Shown: positions 15,401 through 23,427 of the stretch, piece by piece
Numbering within the stretch: position 1 is the stretch's first letter
Layout of the letters: the number at the start of each line of letters is the position of its first letter
From: JBFHQE01 sp041592335
GTDB taxonomy: Bacteria > Pseudomonadota > Gammaproteobacteria > Thiohalobacterales > Thiohalobacteraceae
Assembly (NCBI GenBank): GCA_041592335.1
Contig: JBFHQE010000016.1
Span: forward strand, 1 to 54,369
Direction: 5' to 3'
Length of the DNA stretch: 54,369 nucleotides
Translations under genes and position numbers: made by a program
Notes under the pieces: generated by a model
Told to the model about the DNA's origin: nothing
Seen by the model: only the letters and a program-made list of their open reading frames with translations
The model's database searches: none

Positions 15401-18025
15401 TCAGGTGGTGGATTTCAGATTGTAGCGCAACAGACTGCGAGCCAGCTGATCGGCCGGTTGAGGAGTAAAAAACAGGAAACCCTGGATTTCATCGCATCCC
15501 TGGTCACGCAGGTAACCCAGCTGGGTATCGGTTTCCACGCCTTCCGCAATCACCCGTAAATTAAGTCGATGCGACATAGCGATGATGGCGGACACGATGG
15601 CAGCATCATCCGCGTCGTGGCAAAGATCCTCCACAAAGGCACGGTCGATCTTGACGCTGTCAATCGGAAATCGCTTCAGATAGGCGAGTGATGAGTATCC
15701 AGTACCAAAATCATCAATGGAAATAAGCGCACCACTGTCCTTAAGCCGCTTCAGGGCCGTCTTGACACCCAGGGTGTCATCCATGATTACACTCTCTGTC
15801 AGTTCCAGTTCCAGTCTTTCCGCACCGATACCGTGCTCTTTGAGAATAGCGTTGAAATCGGCTACCAGGTCGTCATTGCGGAACTGATAGCCGGAAATAT
15901 TAATCGCCACCCGGAGGGGCATCATGCCCTGCTCATCCCACTGACGTAACTGCTGACAGACTTCGTTGATTACCCAGCGTCCGGCGGAGACAATCATTCC
16001 AGTCTCTTCCATCAGAGGAATAAAATCACCCGGCATCACCAGCCCCTGCTCCGCATCATTCCATCGCAGCAATGCTTCTACCCCGACCACATTACCGGAC
16101 AGCATGTCCACCTTGGGCTGGTAATGCAGCACGAAATCGTTTCGATCAATGGCTCGCCGCAACCGGTTCTCCAGCGATAACCGTGCGACCAACCGCGCGT
16201 TCATATCGGCGGTGAAGAAGCGATAGCGGTTACCCCCCTCGTTCTTGGACTGGTACATGGCAATATCGGCATGTTTCAGTAGCGTATCCGCGTGCATCCC
16301 GTCGTCAGGATAGACCGCAACCCCGGCGCTGGCGGTCAGATAATACTCCCTGCCGACCAGCTCAAACGGTTGCTTCATGGCCTGCATGATTTTCTCCATC
16401 GCCGGGATCGCATCCTCGCTGCGGCGCATATCGTCCAGCAACAGTGCAAATTCATCACCGCCCAGGCGCGCAACCGTATCCTCCTGGCGCAGGCAACCGG
16501 CAAATCTCTCCGCAACCACTTTCAATAGACAGTCGCCCGCATCGTGCCCCAGGGTATCGTTGATATGCTTGAAGCAATCAAGATCGATAAAGGCAATACC
16601 CAGGCGTCGGTCATGACGGCTGGCACGGCCGATTTCCGTTTGCAACCGTTCCATGAACAGCATGCGGTTCGGCAGATTGGTAAGCACATCGTGGTGAGCA
16701 AGATAATCGAGCCGTTCCTGGGCCTGTTTGCGTTTAGTGATATCGCGCACCACGCCAATAAACAAGCGTTCATCGCCTTGCATCATTTCGCTGGTCGAGA
16801 GCTCCATGGGAAACACCGTGCCATCCTTGCGCAAACCTTCAACTTCACGGAATCCCAGCCCCAGGCAACTGGTTTCACCGGTATCGCGATAATCTTCCAG
16901 GTACTGATCGTGTTCTTTCCTCAAACTGAGCGGCATAAGTATATTGACGTTCTGGCCCAGCACTTCCCCGGCGCGATAGCCGAAAATAATTTCCGCGGCA
17001 CGATTGTAAGATTCTATGTTTCCGGACTCGTCGATGGTAATAATGCCGTCCGCCACATTTTCCAGGATGGTCTGGTTGCGCACTTCGGTTTTTATCTGCT
17101 CGGCCCTGAGTTTTTCTTTCTCGGTTATCTCCTGCAGCACAATCATCACTTTGGCATCCGCCAACCTGCTATCGAAGGCAAACAGGTTACGCTCCCCGGT
17201 GATGCTAAAGGGCATTACGGTCGCTTCGATAAGATGTTCTTCCTTGCCGACCGATAACCTGATCGGTGTTGCGTACTCTACTTTTCCAGTGTCTAGGACT
17301 TTGCGCGCGAGCCCGGTAAGCCGCTCCTCCTGCAAGGCAGCATCTATCCGGCGGCCCACCAGCTCGCCATGGTTTGCATCGTACAAATCATCGATAAAAC
17401 TGTTTACGGAAAGAATTTCCAGGTCCGCTGATAGCACCAGCAAGCCTACAGGAAGATTACAGATCAAACTCTCCGCATAGGTTTTCAGCGCCAATATGAG
17501 CTGGCGGTCGGCCTGCTGGTAGGTCTCCAGCGCCAACCCCATATCAAAAAACACCACCCGCAGTAAGGACTGAACATACGCAGAGACATGTTCGCGCTCA
17601 CCCTCAAAGGACTCCAGAACCCGAGGCAACAAGCCGGACAGATACTTGCAATACGCGCCCAGGTACCAGTGAGTATTCAGCCCTATCCGCTGGTGTGCCG
17701 CCCCCACTCGTAACCGATCAACAACATAGGCTTCATCATATTTTCCCAGCGTCAGTTGATCGAAATAGTTGGCTTGTTGGTGTTTCAGGCGTTGCTGAAT
17801 GGCCGACGTGGCTATCAGCTTGCGGGTTTCCTCAAACTGCAGCAGATGGTCGTAGAAATCACTGATAAATCCTTCCCGCGCGGTCACCAGGAAGTCGTGC
17901 AACTCTAAAAGGTTGGCCGCATCCTTGTCGGAAAATTCCAGAAAGGCCTTGCGTTGTTCCAGCCATTCGTCGGTCAGCCCCATTTCATCAATGACCGATG
18001 ACAGCAATTCTTCAATTGGTACCAT
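15401..18025 (-). CDS. Globin-coupled PAS-PAS-GGDEF-EAL sensor
   Basis: Large soluble c-di-GMP enzyme of 874 residues. The N-terminal 1-170 is a globin-coupled sensor domain: Tyr58 in the distal position (DFYDHL) and proximal haem ligand His111 (GAAHQRIGLNTHWYLGAY), so it should bind haem and sense O2, NO or CO. Two PAS domains follow (about 190-300 and 315-430). The GGDEF domain carries GGDEF at 522-526, and the EAL domain carries EAL at 650-652 with later metal-binding motifs (DDFGTGYSS, KIDRAFVED). Both catalytic signatures are intact, so the net direction of activity cannot be told. It is a single gene. It is the second c-di-GMP locus in the window after the HD-GYP/PilZ pair. Confidence 0.92.
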   Translation of the reverse strand: MVPIEELLSSVIDEMGLTDEWLEQRKAFLEFSDKDAANLLELHDFLVTAREGFISDFYDHLLQFEETRKLIATSAIQQRLKHQQANYFDQLTLGKYDEAYVVDRLRVGAAHQRIGLNTHWYLGAYCKYLSGLLPRVLESFEGEREHVSAYVQSLLRVVFFDMGLALETYQQADRQLILALKTYAESLICNLPVGLLVLSADLEILSVNSFIDDLYDANHGELVGRRIDAALQEERLTGLARKVLDTGKVEYATPIRLSVGKEEHLIEATVMPFSITGERNLFAFDSRLADAKVMIVLQEITEKEKLRAEQIKTEVRNQTILENVADGIITIDESGNIESYNRAAEIIFGYRAGEVLGQNVNILMPLSLRKEHDQYLEDYRDTGETSCLGLGFREVEGLRKDGTVFPMELSTSEMMQGDERLFIGVVRDITKRKQAQERLDYLAHHDVLTNLPNRMLFMERLQTEIGRASRHDRRLGIAFIDLDCFKHINDTLGHDAGDCLLKVVAERFAGCLRQEDTVARLGGDEFALLLDDMRRSEDAIPAMEKIMQAMKQPFELVGREYYLTASAGVAVYPDDGMHADTLLKHADIAMYQSKNEGGNRYRFFTADMNARLVARLSLENRLRRAIDRNDFVLHYQPKVDMLSGNVVGVEALLRWNDAEQGLVMPGDFIPLMEETGMIVSAGRWVINEVCQQLRQWDEQGMMPLRVAINISGYQFRNDDLVADFNAILKEHGIGAERLELELTESVIMDDTLGVKTALKRLKDSGALISIDDFGTGYSSLAYLKRFPIDSVKIDRAFVEDLCHDADDAAIVSAIIAMSHRLNLRVIAEGVETDTQLGYLRDQGCDEIQGFLFFTPQPADQLARSLLRYNLKSTT

Positions 18026-18357
18026 ACAAATACTGAAACCTACCTGGAAATCCCATGACTACCATCCACAAGTCATGAGATTGACCGCCACCAATCAGGC
18101 ATCCTACCGAATGAAAAAGTGTTGTTATTTCGTTTGAGGGTAAGGCATCGTAAACGGCTAATCAGCGAACCGATGTCTTACCAGTGGATGAGCGGGGACT
18201 GGGCTCAGTAACCACACAAAGGTTTGGGAAACAATTTCAAGTTAGTGGAAAAACCACGGAAAATCAATCAGAAACGGCAAAGATTTTTAAATAGCCCGCA
18301 AACCCAACTATAATGCCGGCTTTTCCTCGACCTCGATAACGGAGTCACGACACCCCC
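18026..18357. other. Divergent intergenic region before ettA
   Basis: 332 bases between the globin-coupled sensor (-) and ettA (+), with no gene visible on either strand. It holds a 7-base inverted repeat CATGACT/AGTCATG (18054-18060 and 18071-18077) just upstream of the sensor start, a possible operator, and the ettA promoter listed separately. Otherwise nothing recognisable. Confidence 0.6.
18286..18314 (+). promoter_or_regulatory. Candidate ettA promoter
   Basis: A perfect TATAAT (18309-18314) is preceded at 17 bases by TTTAAA (18286-18291), four of six matches to the -35 consensus. The predicted start is near 18321, giving a leader of about 37 bases. Confidence 0.6.
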
Positions 18358-20022
18358 ATGGCACAATACGTCTTCACCATGAACCGCGTGGGCAAACTGG
18401 TACCGCCCAAGCGCTGGATCCTAAAAGACATCTCCCTGTCCTTCTTCCCGGGCGCCAAGATCGGCGTACTGGGCCTGAACGGTTCGGGAAAATCCACCCT
18501 GCTGCGCATCATGGGCGGGGTCGACACTGAAATCGAGGGCGAAGCCCGGCCGCAGGCTGGCATCAAGATCGGCTACCTGCCGCAGGAACCGCAGCTCGAT
18601 CCGAACAAGGACGTGCGCGGCAATGTCGAGGAAGGTCTGGGCGAGATTGCCGAGGCACAGACAAAACTGGAGGCCGTATACGCCGCCTACGCCGAACCGG
18701 ATGCGGATTTCGATGCGCTGGCCGCCGAACAGGCACGACTGGAAAACATCCTGCAGGCAACGGACTCACACAACCTGGATCACAAGCTGGAAGTGGCCGC
18801 CGATGCGCTGCGCCTGCCACCCTGGGATGCCGACGTCACCAAGCTGTCCGGAGGGGAACGCCGCCGCGTGGCTTTGTGCAAGCTGCTGCTGTCCAACCCG
18901 GACATGATCCTGCTCGATGAGCCGACCAACCACCTGGATGCTGAATCCGTCGCCTGGCTGGAGCGCTTCCTGCACGACTTCCCCGGCACCGTCGTAGCCG
19001 TGACCCATGATCGCTACTTCCTGGATAACGTCGCCGGCTGGATTCTGGAGCTCGACCGCGGCATGGGTATCCCGTTCGAGGGCAACTATTCCAACTGGCT
19101 CGATGCCAAGGAAAAGCGCCTGGAACAGGAGCAAAAAGAACAGTCCGCTCGCGAACGCGCCATCAAGTCCGAACTGGAATGGGTACGCTCCAATCCCAAG
19201 GGCCGCCACGCCAAGAGCAAGGCGCGCCTGGCACGTTTTGATGAATTGCAGTCGCAGGATTTTCAGAAGCGCAACGAAACTGCCGAGATTTATATTCCAC
19301 CCGGCGAACGCCTGGGCGACGTGGTTATCGAAGCGAAAGGCATCAGTAAGTCATTTGGCGACCGCCTGCTGATCGACAAGCTGTCGTTCAACATTCCACC
19401 CGGCGCCATTGTCGGCATCATCGGCCCGAACGGCGCGGGTAAAACCACACTGTTCCGCATGATCACCGGCGAGGAAAAACCGGATGACGGTGAACTGCGC
19501 ATCGGCGACACCGTGCAGCTGGCCTATGTCGACCAGTCGCGCGATGCACTGGACGGCAAGAAAACCGTGTGGGAAGAAATTTCAGATGGCCAGGACATCA
19601 TCCAGGTCGGGCGTTACGAGACCCAGTCGCGCGCCTATGTCAGCCGCTTCAACTTTGCCGGTTCCGACCAGCAGAAGCGCGTGGGCGAACTGTCCGGCGG
19701 GGAACGCAACCGCGTGCATCTGGCCAAGCTGCTCAAGAGCGGTGGCAATGTGCTGATGCTCGATGAACCGACCAACGATCTGGACGTGGAAACCCTGCGC
19801 GCCCTGGAAGAGGCACTGCTGGCTTTCCCCGGTTGCGTACTGGTCACCTCGCATGACCGCTGGTTCCTGGATCGCATCGCGACCCACATTCTGGCATTTG
19901 AAGGCGATTCCCACGTGGAGTGGTTCGAGGGCAACTACGCCGACTACGAGGAAGACAAGAAACGCCGTCTGGGCGCAGAAGCCGAGCAGCCGCACCGGAT
20001 CAAGTACAAAAAACTGGCCTGA
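18358..20022 (+). CDS. ettA: Energy-dependent translational throttle protein EttA
   Basis: ABC-F ATPase that binds the ribosomal E site and gates the first elongation step according to the ATP/ADP ratio. It has 554 residues, no membrane domain and two nucleotide-binding domains. The first has Walker A GLNGSGKST, signature LSGGERRRV and Walker B MILLDEPTNHLD. The second has GPNGAGKTT, LSGGERNRV and VLMLDEPTNDLD. The linker helix region (about 240-310, KRLEQEQKEQSARERAI) is the P-site-tRNA interaction motif. Its own promoter and terminator make it monocistronic. Confidence 0.95.
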   Translation: MAQYVFTMNRVGKLVPPKRWILKDISLSFFPGAKIGVLGLNGSGKSTLLRIMGGVDTEIEGEARPQAGIKIGYLPQEPQLDPNKDVRGNVEEGLGEIAEAQTKLEAVYAAYAEPDADFDALAAEQARLENILQATDSHNLDHKLEVAADALRLPPWDADVTKLSGGERRRVALCKLLLSNPDMILLDEPTNHLDAESVAWLERFLHDFPGTVVAVTHDRYFLDNVAGWILELDRGMGIPFEGNYSNWLDAKEKRLEQEQKEQSARERAIKSELEWVRSNPKGRHAKSKARLARFDELQSQDFQKRNETAEIYIPPGERLGDVVIEAKGISKSFGDRLLIDKLSFNIPPGAIVGIIGPNGAGKTTLFRMITGEEKPDDGELRIGDTVQLAYVDQSRDALDGKKTVWEEISDGQDIIQVGRYETQSRAYVSRFNFAGSDQQKRVGELSGGERNRVHLAKLLKSGGNVLMLDEPTNDLDVETLRALEEALLAFPGCVLVTSHDRWFLDRIATHILAFEGDSHVEWFEGNYADYEEDKKRRLGAEAEQPHRIKYKKLA

Positions 20023-20029
20023 CCCGGGA

Positions 20030-20056
20030 ACGAGGGTGAATTTATTTCACCCTCGT
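20030..20056 (+). terminator. Hairpin after ettA
   Basis: ACGAGGGTGAA (20030-20040) and TTCACCCTCGT (20046-20056) form a perfect 11-base stem with the loop TTTAT. No T tract follows, so release may be incomplete or factor-assisted. A second weaker hairpin (AATACCC/GGGTATT, 20124-20147) lies further downstream. Confidence 0.65.
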
Positions 20057-20190
20057 CAATTCAATAACCTACGACAACCCCCTAAACTCAGAAATAGCTT
20101 TTAAAAATAAGTGGTTGTAAAAATACCCTGTTTTATATGGGTATTAAGCCATTCTGTTTTGACACAAAAAAGACACTCCGCTAGTTTCGC

Positions 20191-20218
20191 TTGAAAATAG
20201 AAAAAGCGATCGTAAATT
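20191..20218 (+). promoter_or_regulatory. Candidate promoter of small membrane protein
   Basis: TTGAAA (20191-20196) and TAAATT (20213-20218) with a 16-base spacer. The predicted start near 20225 leaves a very short leader in which GGAGG (20227-20231) is the ribosome site. Confidence 0.5.
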
Positions 20219-20239
20219 ATTCGTTCGGAGGCGTCCCTG

Positions 20240-20452
20240 ATGAGACACGGAAAATGGCAGAACAGCCATCCACTGACATTTGACTCGCACTTGCCACCCT
20301 TGCAGAGCACCCGCGAACTGGCCGAATCGGGCGCTGTGCTGGATGGCTCGGATAGCGATGACCCGCACTTTTTCGCCGCCATCCGCACCATCCTGCTGGG
20401 CTGGGGCCTGATGCTGGCCGCCGCCGCGTCCTATCTCATTTACGCCGGGTAA
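20240..20452 (+). CDS. Small single-pass membrane protein, unknown
   Basis: A 70-residue protein I do not recognise. The N-terminal 45 residues are hydrophilic, with an acidic stretch (DGSDSDDPH). Residues about 47-69 form one hydrophobic helix rich in Leu and Ala (ending YLIYAG). A strong Shine-Dalgarno GGAGG lies 8 bases before the ATG and a plausible promoter precedes it, both arguing that it is real. Its last 17 bases overlap the end of rlmD on the opposite strand. No function can be inferred; the topology is probably cytoplasmic N-terminus with a C-terminal anchor. Confidence 0.6.
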   Translation: MRHGKWQNSHPLTFDSHLPPLQSTRELAESGAVLDGSDSDDPHFFAAIRTILLGWGLMLAAAASYLIYAG

Positions 20453-21773
20453 ACAGCGCCATCGATTCCACGTGCGAGGTGTGGGGGAACATATCCATCA
20501 CCCCTGCCTGCTCCAGCCGATAGCCATGCTCATTCACCAGGATACCGGCATCGCGCGCCAGCGAACCCGGATGGCAGGAAACATAAACAATGCGTTCCGG
20601 CTTCATATTGGCAATCAGGGGCATCATCTCCATGGCACCGCTGCGCGGCGGATCGATCAACACCTTGTTGTAGGTTTGCTTTAACCAGGGCTCCGCGCTT
20701 ACATCCTCCGCCAGGTTGCAGGCATAAAAGGTCGCGTTGCCGATACCGTTACGCTCGGCATTATCCCGTGCGCGCTGTACCAAACTCGCCTCACCCTCCA
20801 CGCCGACTACCGAGTGGGCAGTTCGTGCGATCGGCAGGGTGAAATTACCCAAGCCACAGAACAGGTCCAGCACCTTGTCCTGATCATTCAGTTCCAATAG
20901 CCGCAACGCCTGAGGAATCATGCTGCGATTAATTTCCGGATTAACCTGGGTGAAGTCCGTCGGGAGGAAATAGAGCTGAACATCATAATCAGGTAACGCG
21001 TAGAAGAGTTCGGACGATTCAGGCCATAACAGGCTGACACTGTCCGGCCCCTTCGGCTGAAGGTAGATCGCAAAATGATGCGCCTCGCCAAAGGCAATCA
21101 GTTGCTCGATATCCTTTTCGGTTGGCGACTCCAGCACGCGGAAGATCAAGGCATGCGTTTCGTCGCCAAAGGCGACTTCGACTTGCGGGATGGCCGCTGA
21201 AATCGACAGCGACTGAATCATTTCAGCAAGTTCGGTAATGCGCTGACCGATTGCCGGGTGCAACACCTCGCAACGCGTCAGTTCCGCCACATAGGGCGCA
21301 TGCTTTTCGCGAAAGCCAACCAGTACTTTACCCTTCTTGAACACATGCTTGACGCCTAGCCGCGCCTTGTGACGATATCCCCAGTGCGGCCCGGTCAGCG
21401 GCGGCATAATCTCAGCGGCAGCGACCTTGCCGATACGTTCCAGGTTATCCAGCAATACCTGCTGCTTGGCGAGAATCTGTTCGGGTTCGGCAAGATGTTG
21501 CAGACTGCAACCACCGCAGACCCCGGCATGCGGGCATTGTGGCTCTACTCGCTTTCCTGAAGCAGAAATAACTTCATGCACCCTGCCTTCATCGTGGCTC
21601 TTGTGTTTCGCGGTGTAAATAAAGGTGACTTGCTCACCCGGTAATGCCCCATCGATGAAAACCGCTTTTCCTTCAATATGCGCAACACCCCGCCCATCGT
21701 GAGCGAGTGACTCGATGCTGGCGGGAAAAGGGTCTTGCGGGAGTCTTTGTTTACGACTGCGGCGACGTGCCAT
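20436..21773 (-). CDS. rlmD: 23S rRNA uracil-1939 methyltransferase RlmD
   Basis: SAM-dependent enzyme that methylates C5 of U1939 in 23S rRNA. It has 445 residues. The N-terminal TRAM domain (about 12-70) is followed by a 4Fe-4S site with Cys80, Cys86 and Cys89 (CPHAGVCGGC) and a fourth Cys near 168. The methyltransferase fold has VLDLFCGLGNFTLPIA, and the catalytic Cys is in YVSCHPGSLARD. Its ATG overlaps the stop of the upstream exonuclease by one base (TAATG). rlmD, cysM and barA lie close together in several gammaproteobacteria, which supports the assignment of the kinase below. Confidence 0.95.
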   Translation of the reverse strand: MARRRSRKQRLPQDPFPASIESLAHDGRGVAHIEGKAVFIDGALPGEQVTFIYTAKHKSHDEGRVHEVISASGKRVEPQCPHAGVCGGCSLQHLAEPEQILAKQQVLLDNLERIGKVAAAEIMPPLTGPHWGYRHKARLGVKHVFKKGKVLVGFREKHAPYVAELTRCEVLHPAIGQRITELAEMIQSLSISAAIPQVEVAFGDETHALIFRVLESPTEKDIEQLIAFGEAHHFAIYLQPKGPDSVSLLWPESSELFYALPDYDVQLYFLPTDFTQVNPEINRSMIPQALRLLELNDQDKVLDLFCGLGNFTLPIARTAHSVVGVEGEASLVQRARDNAERNGIGNATFYACNLAEDVSAEPWLKQTYNKVLIDPPRSGAMEMMPLIANMKPERIVYVSCHPGSLARDAGILVNEHGYRLEQAGVMDMFPHTSHVESMALFTRRK

Positions 21774-22543
21774 TAATCTTTCCAGGCCTCAAGAAATTCG
21801 GTGAAATGCGCCTTGTCTTCCAGCTTCAGATAATCACGCAACTGATCGCATTCCGCCTTGTAGGCATCCGACATCAATTTGCCGCGCATTAACTCAAAGC
21901 GCAGGTAGACCAGGTAGGTATTCAATACATCGGTTTCACAATAATTGCGGATACCTTCGATATCGCCCGCCATATAGTGGTCCCACACCTTGGCACCACT
22001 CATGCCCATTTTGCCAGGAAAACCCAACAGGGTGGCAATTTGATCGAGCGGCGCATTGGCGCGCGGTTGATAACCCGCCAGCACGTCCATCAGGTCTGTA
22101 TGGCGCGCGTGATAACGACTGAGATAATTGTTCCATTTGAATTCGCGATCATCGTCACCGCTATCCCAGTAACGAGCCGCGACAACCCCATGCTTGAGCG
22201 CACGATAGTGCAACACGGGCAGATCAAAACCGCCGCCGTTCCAGGATACCAGTGTCGGGGTAAAGCGCTCGATGCCATCGAAGAAACGCTGCACCAGTTC
22301 CTTTTCATCGGCATCAGGATCACCCAACGACCAGACTTTCAGGTTATCGCCGGAACGAAAGACAGCCGAGATAGCAACAATGCGTTGCAGGTGCAGACGC
22401 AGGAAATCCGTACCCGCTTCCTGCTGGCGCAGATGAAACATTGCCTTGGCGACATCTTTATCCGACAGGCCATGCAGGCCATGCAGTACGCGTCCGCCCT
22501 CTACATCCGGCACGGTTTCGATATCGAAGACAAATACATTCAT
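21773..22543 (-). CDS. PolB-like 3'-5' exonuclease
   Basis: DnaQ-fold nuclease of the group resembling the proofreading domain of DNA polymerase II (DNA_pol_B_exo2). From ATG 22543 it has 256 residues. The first metal-binding motif is Asp7-x-Glu9 (FDIETVPD) at the very N-terminus, a second is SWNGGGFDLPVLHYRA, and a third is near NYCETDVLNTYLVYLR. No polymerase domain is attached. The ORF extends to 22582 but the family normally starts at this FDIETVPD segment; neither start has a clear Shine-Dalgarno. It is coupled to rlmD. The biological substrate is not known to me. Confidence 0.85.
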   Translation of the reverse strand: MNVFVFDIETVPDVEGGRVLHGLHGLSDKDVAKAMFHLRQQEAGTDFLRLHLQRIVAISAVFRSGDNLKVWSLGDPDADEKELVQRFFDGIERFTPTLVSWNGGGFDLPVLHYRALKHGVVAARYWDSGDDDREFKWNNYLSRYHARHTDLMDVLAGYQPRANAPLDQIATLLGFPGKMGMSGAKVWDHYMAGDIEGIRNYCETDVLNTYLVYLRFELMRGKLMSDAYKAECDQLRDYLKLEDKAHFTEFLEAWKD

Positions 22544-22617
22544 GAGAAAAACCGGTTTAACTGGGAGTGCGCATCGTAGCACAAAACAGAAACCGCCAAG
22601 ATGCCAAGGGTAGATTT

Positions 22618-22694
22618 AGAGATCAGATTAGGGTGTTTTTAAGAGCGACTGTCAGTTACCGGAGCGAGGTAAAAACTAACCTAAGCTGATCTCT
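22618..22694 (-). repeat. Structured intergenic repeat, copy 2 (ydbL-exonuclease)
   Basis: On the minus strand AGAGATCAGCTTAGG, then TTAGTTTTTA, CTCGCTCC, a small ACT-GAC-AGT palindrome, AGTCGCTC and AAAAACAC, closed by CCTAATCTGATCTCT. The arms pair over 15-17 bases with two mismatches. The four core blocks are identical to those in copy 1 at 1802-1873. The element has the same orientation relative to its flanking genes as copy 1 has to ispA and dxs. Confidence 0.75.
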
Positions 22695-22700
22695 CACTAA

Positions 22701-22732
22701 CACCCCTGGACCCCGGCCTTCGCCGGGGTGGC
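22701..22732. repeat. Single palindromic repeat unit
   Basis: CACCCCTGGACC-CCGGC-CTTC-GCCGGGGTGGC, one unit of the family at 9316-9342 and 45361-45387 with G/C substitutions that keep the stem paired. It lies immediately beyond structured repeat copy 2. No other feature was seen in the gap 22544-22753. Confidence 0.75.
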
Positions 22733-22753
22733 AAACAAAAATGCCGATAACGA

Positions 22754-23356
22754 TTATTTCTGCTTCCAGCTGCCTTTCTTGTCCTCATACCACCAGCCGG
22801 CAGGCGCCTTGGCGATCCAGCGCCGTGCAAAAGTAGAGCGGATATCGGCTTCCCATTCCGGGTGACCGTTGGCCCGCGCGATTTCCTGGTAGAGCGCATT
22901 GCGATCGCGATTTTCAGCCGCCACCAGCTGCTTTACCTTGTTGCGTTCCTGCAAGGGGATCGCGGCAAGATCGCGGATATCCAGCTCGCCGTCACTGGTC
23001 ATACCAATACCGCCCTGCTCATAAAAAGGCGCCAGCTGTTTATGACGCTTTTCCATACTTTTCGTGACGCTCGCCACCGCCGGAGTCTGAATATCAAAGT
23101 CCGGCGAAGCCGCATGCGCGCTCGGAATCACCAGCTCCAGCAGACTGATCAGAGGATTGGTAGCGGGCACAAAACGGTTTTCGCTGGAACCCTCCGTTCC
23201 CGGCGGCGCTTTCCTGGATTCATCGCCGTAAACCTGATCAATAATCCGGTCGGCCGCCTGTTCCGCCGCCGCTGCCGGAAAATACACATTGATTGTCACG
23301 CAGGCACTGATAAATCCAAGCATCAGTAGCAACATGGGCATTGCGAGTTTATTCAT
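22754..23356 (-). CDS. ydbL: YdbL-family (DUF1318) lipoprotein
   Basis: 200 residues from ATG 23356, which has AAGGAG upstream; the ORF extends to 23413 but that extension has no signal features. A lipoprotein signal peptide ends in the lipobox Ile16-Ser-Ala-Cys19, followed by VTINVYFPAAAAE, a stretch typical of lipoprotein-type DUF1318 proteins. The C-terminal half (about 100-200) matches YdbL. In E. coli ydbH-ynbE-ydbL work together in phospholipid transport between the membranes, with YnbE the lipoprotein partner of YdbH and YdbL a periplasmic chaperone. Here YdbL itself carries the lipid anchor and no ynbE lies between the genes (only 71 bases). Confidence 0.85.
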   Translation of the reverse strand: MNKLAMPMLLLMLGFISACVTINVYFPAAAAEQAADRIIDQVYGDESRKAPPGTEGSSENRFVPATNPLISLLELVIPSAHAASPDFDIQTPAVASVTKSMEKRHKQLAPFYEQGGIGMTSDGELDIRDLAAIPLQERNKVKQLVAAENRDRNALYQEIARANGHPEWEADIRSTFARRWIAKAPAGWWYEDKKGSWKQK

Positions 23357-23427
23357 CTCATTCTCCTTGATTCCGGCATTACCGCAGTATGGCCGGATTT
23401 TACTGAACCACAACTGAATACCGCAAA

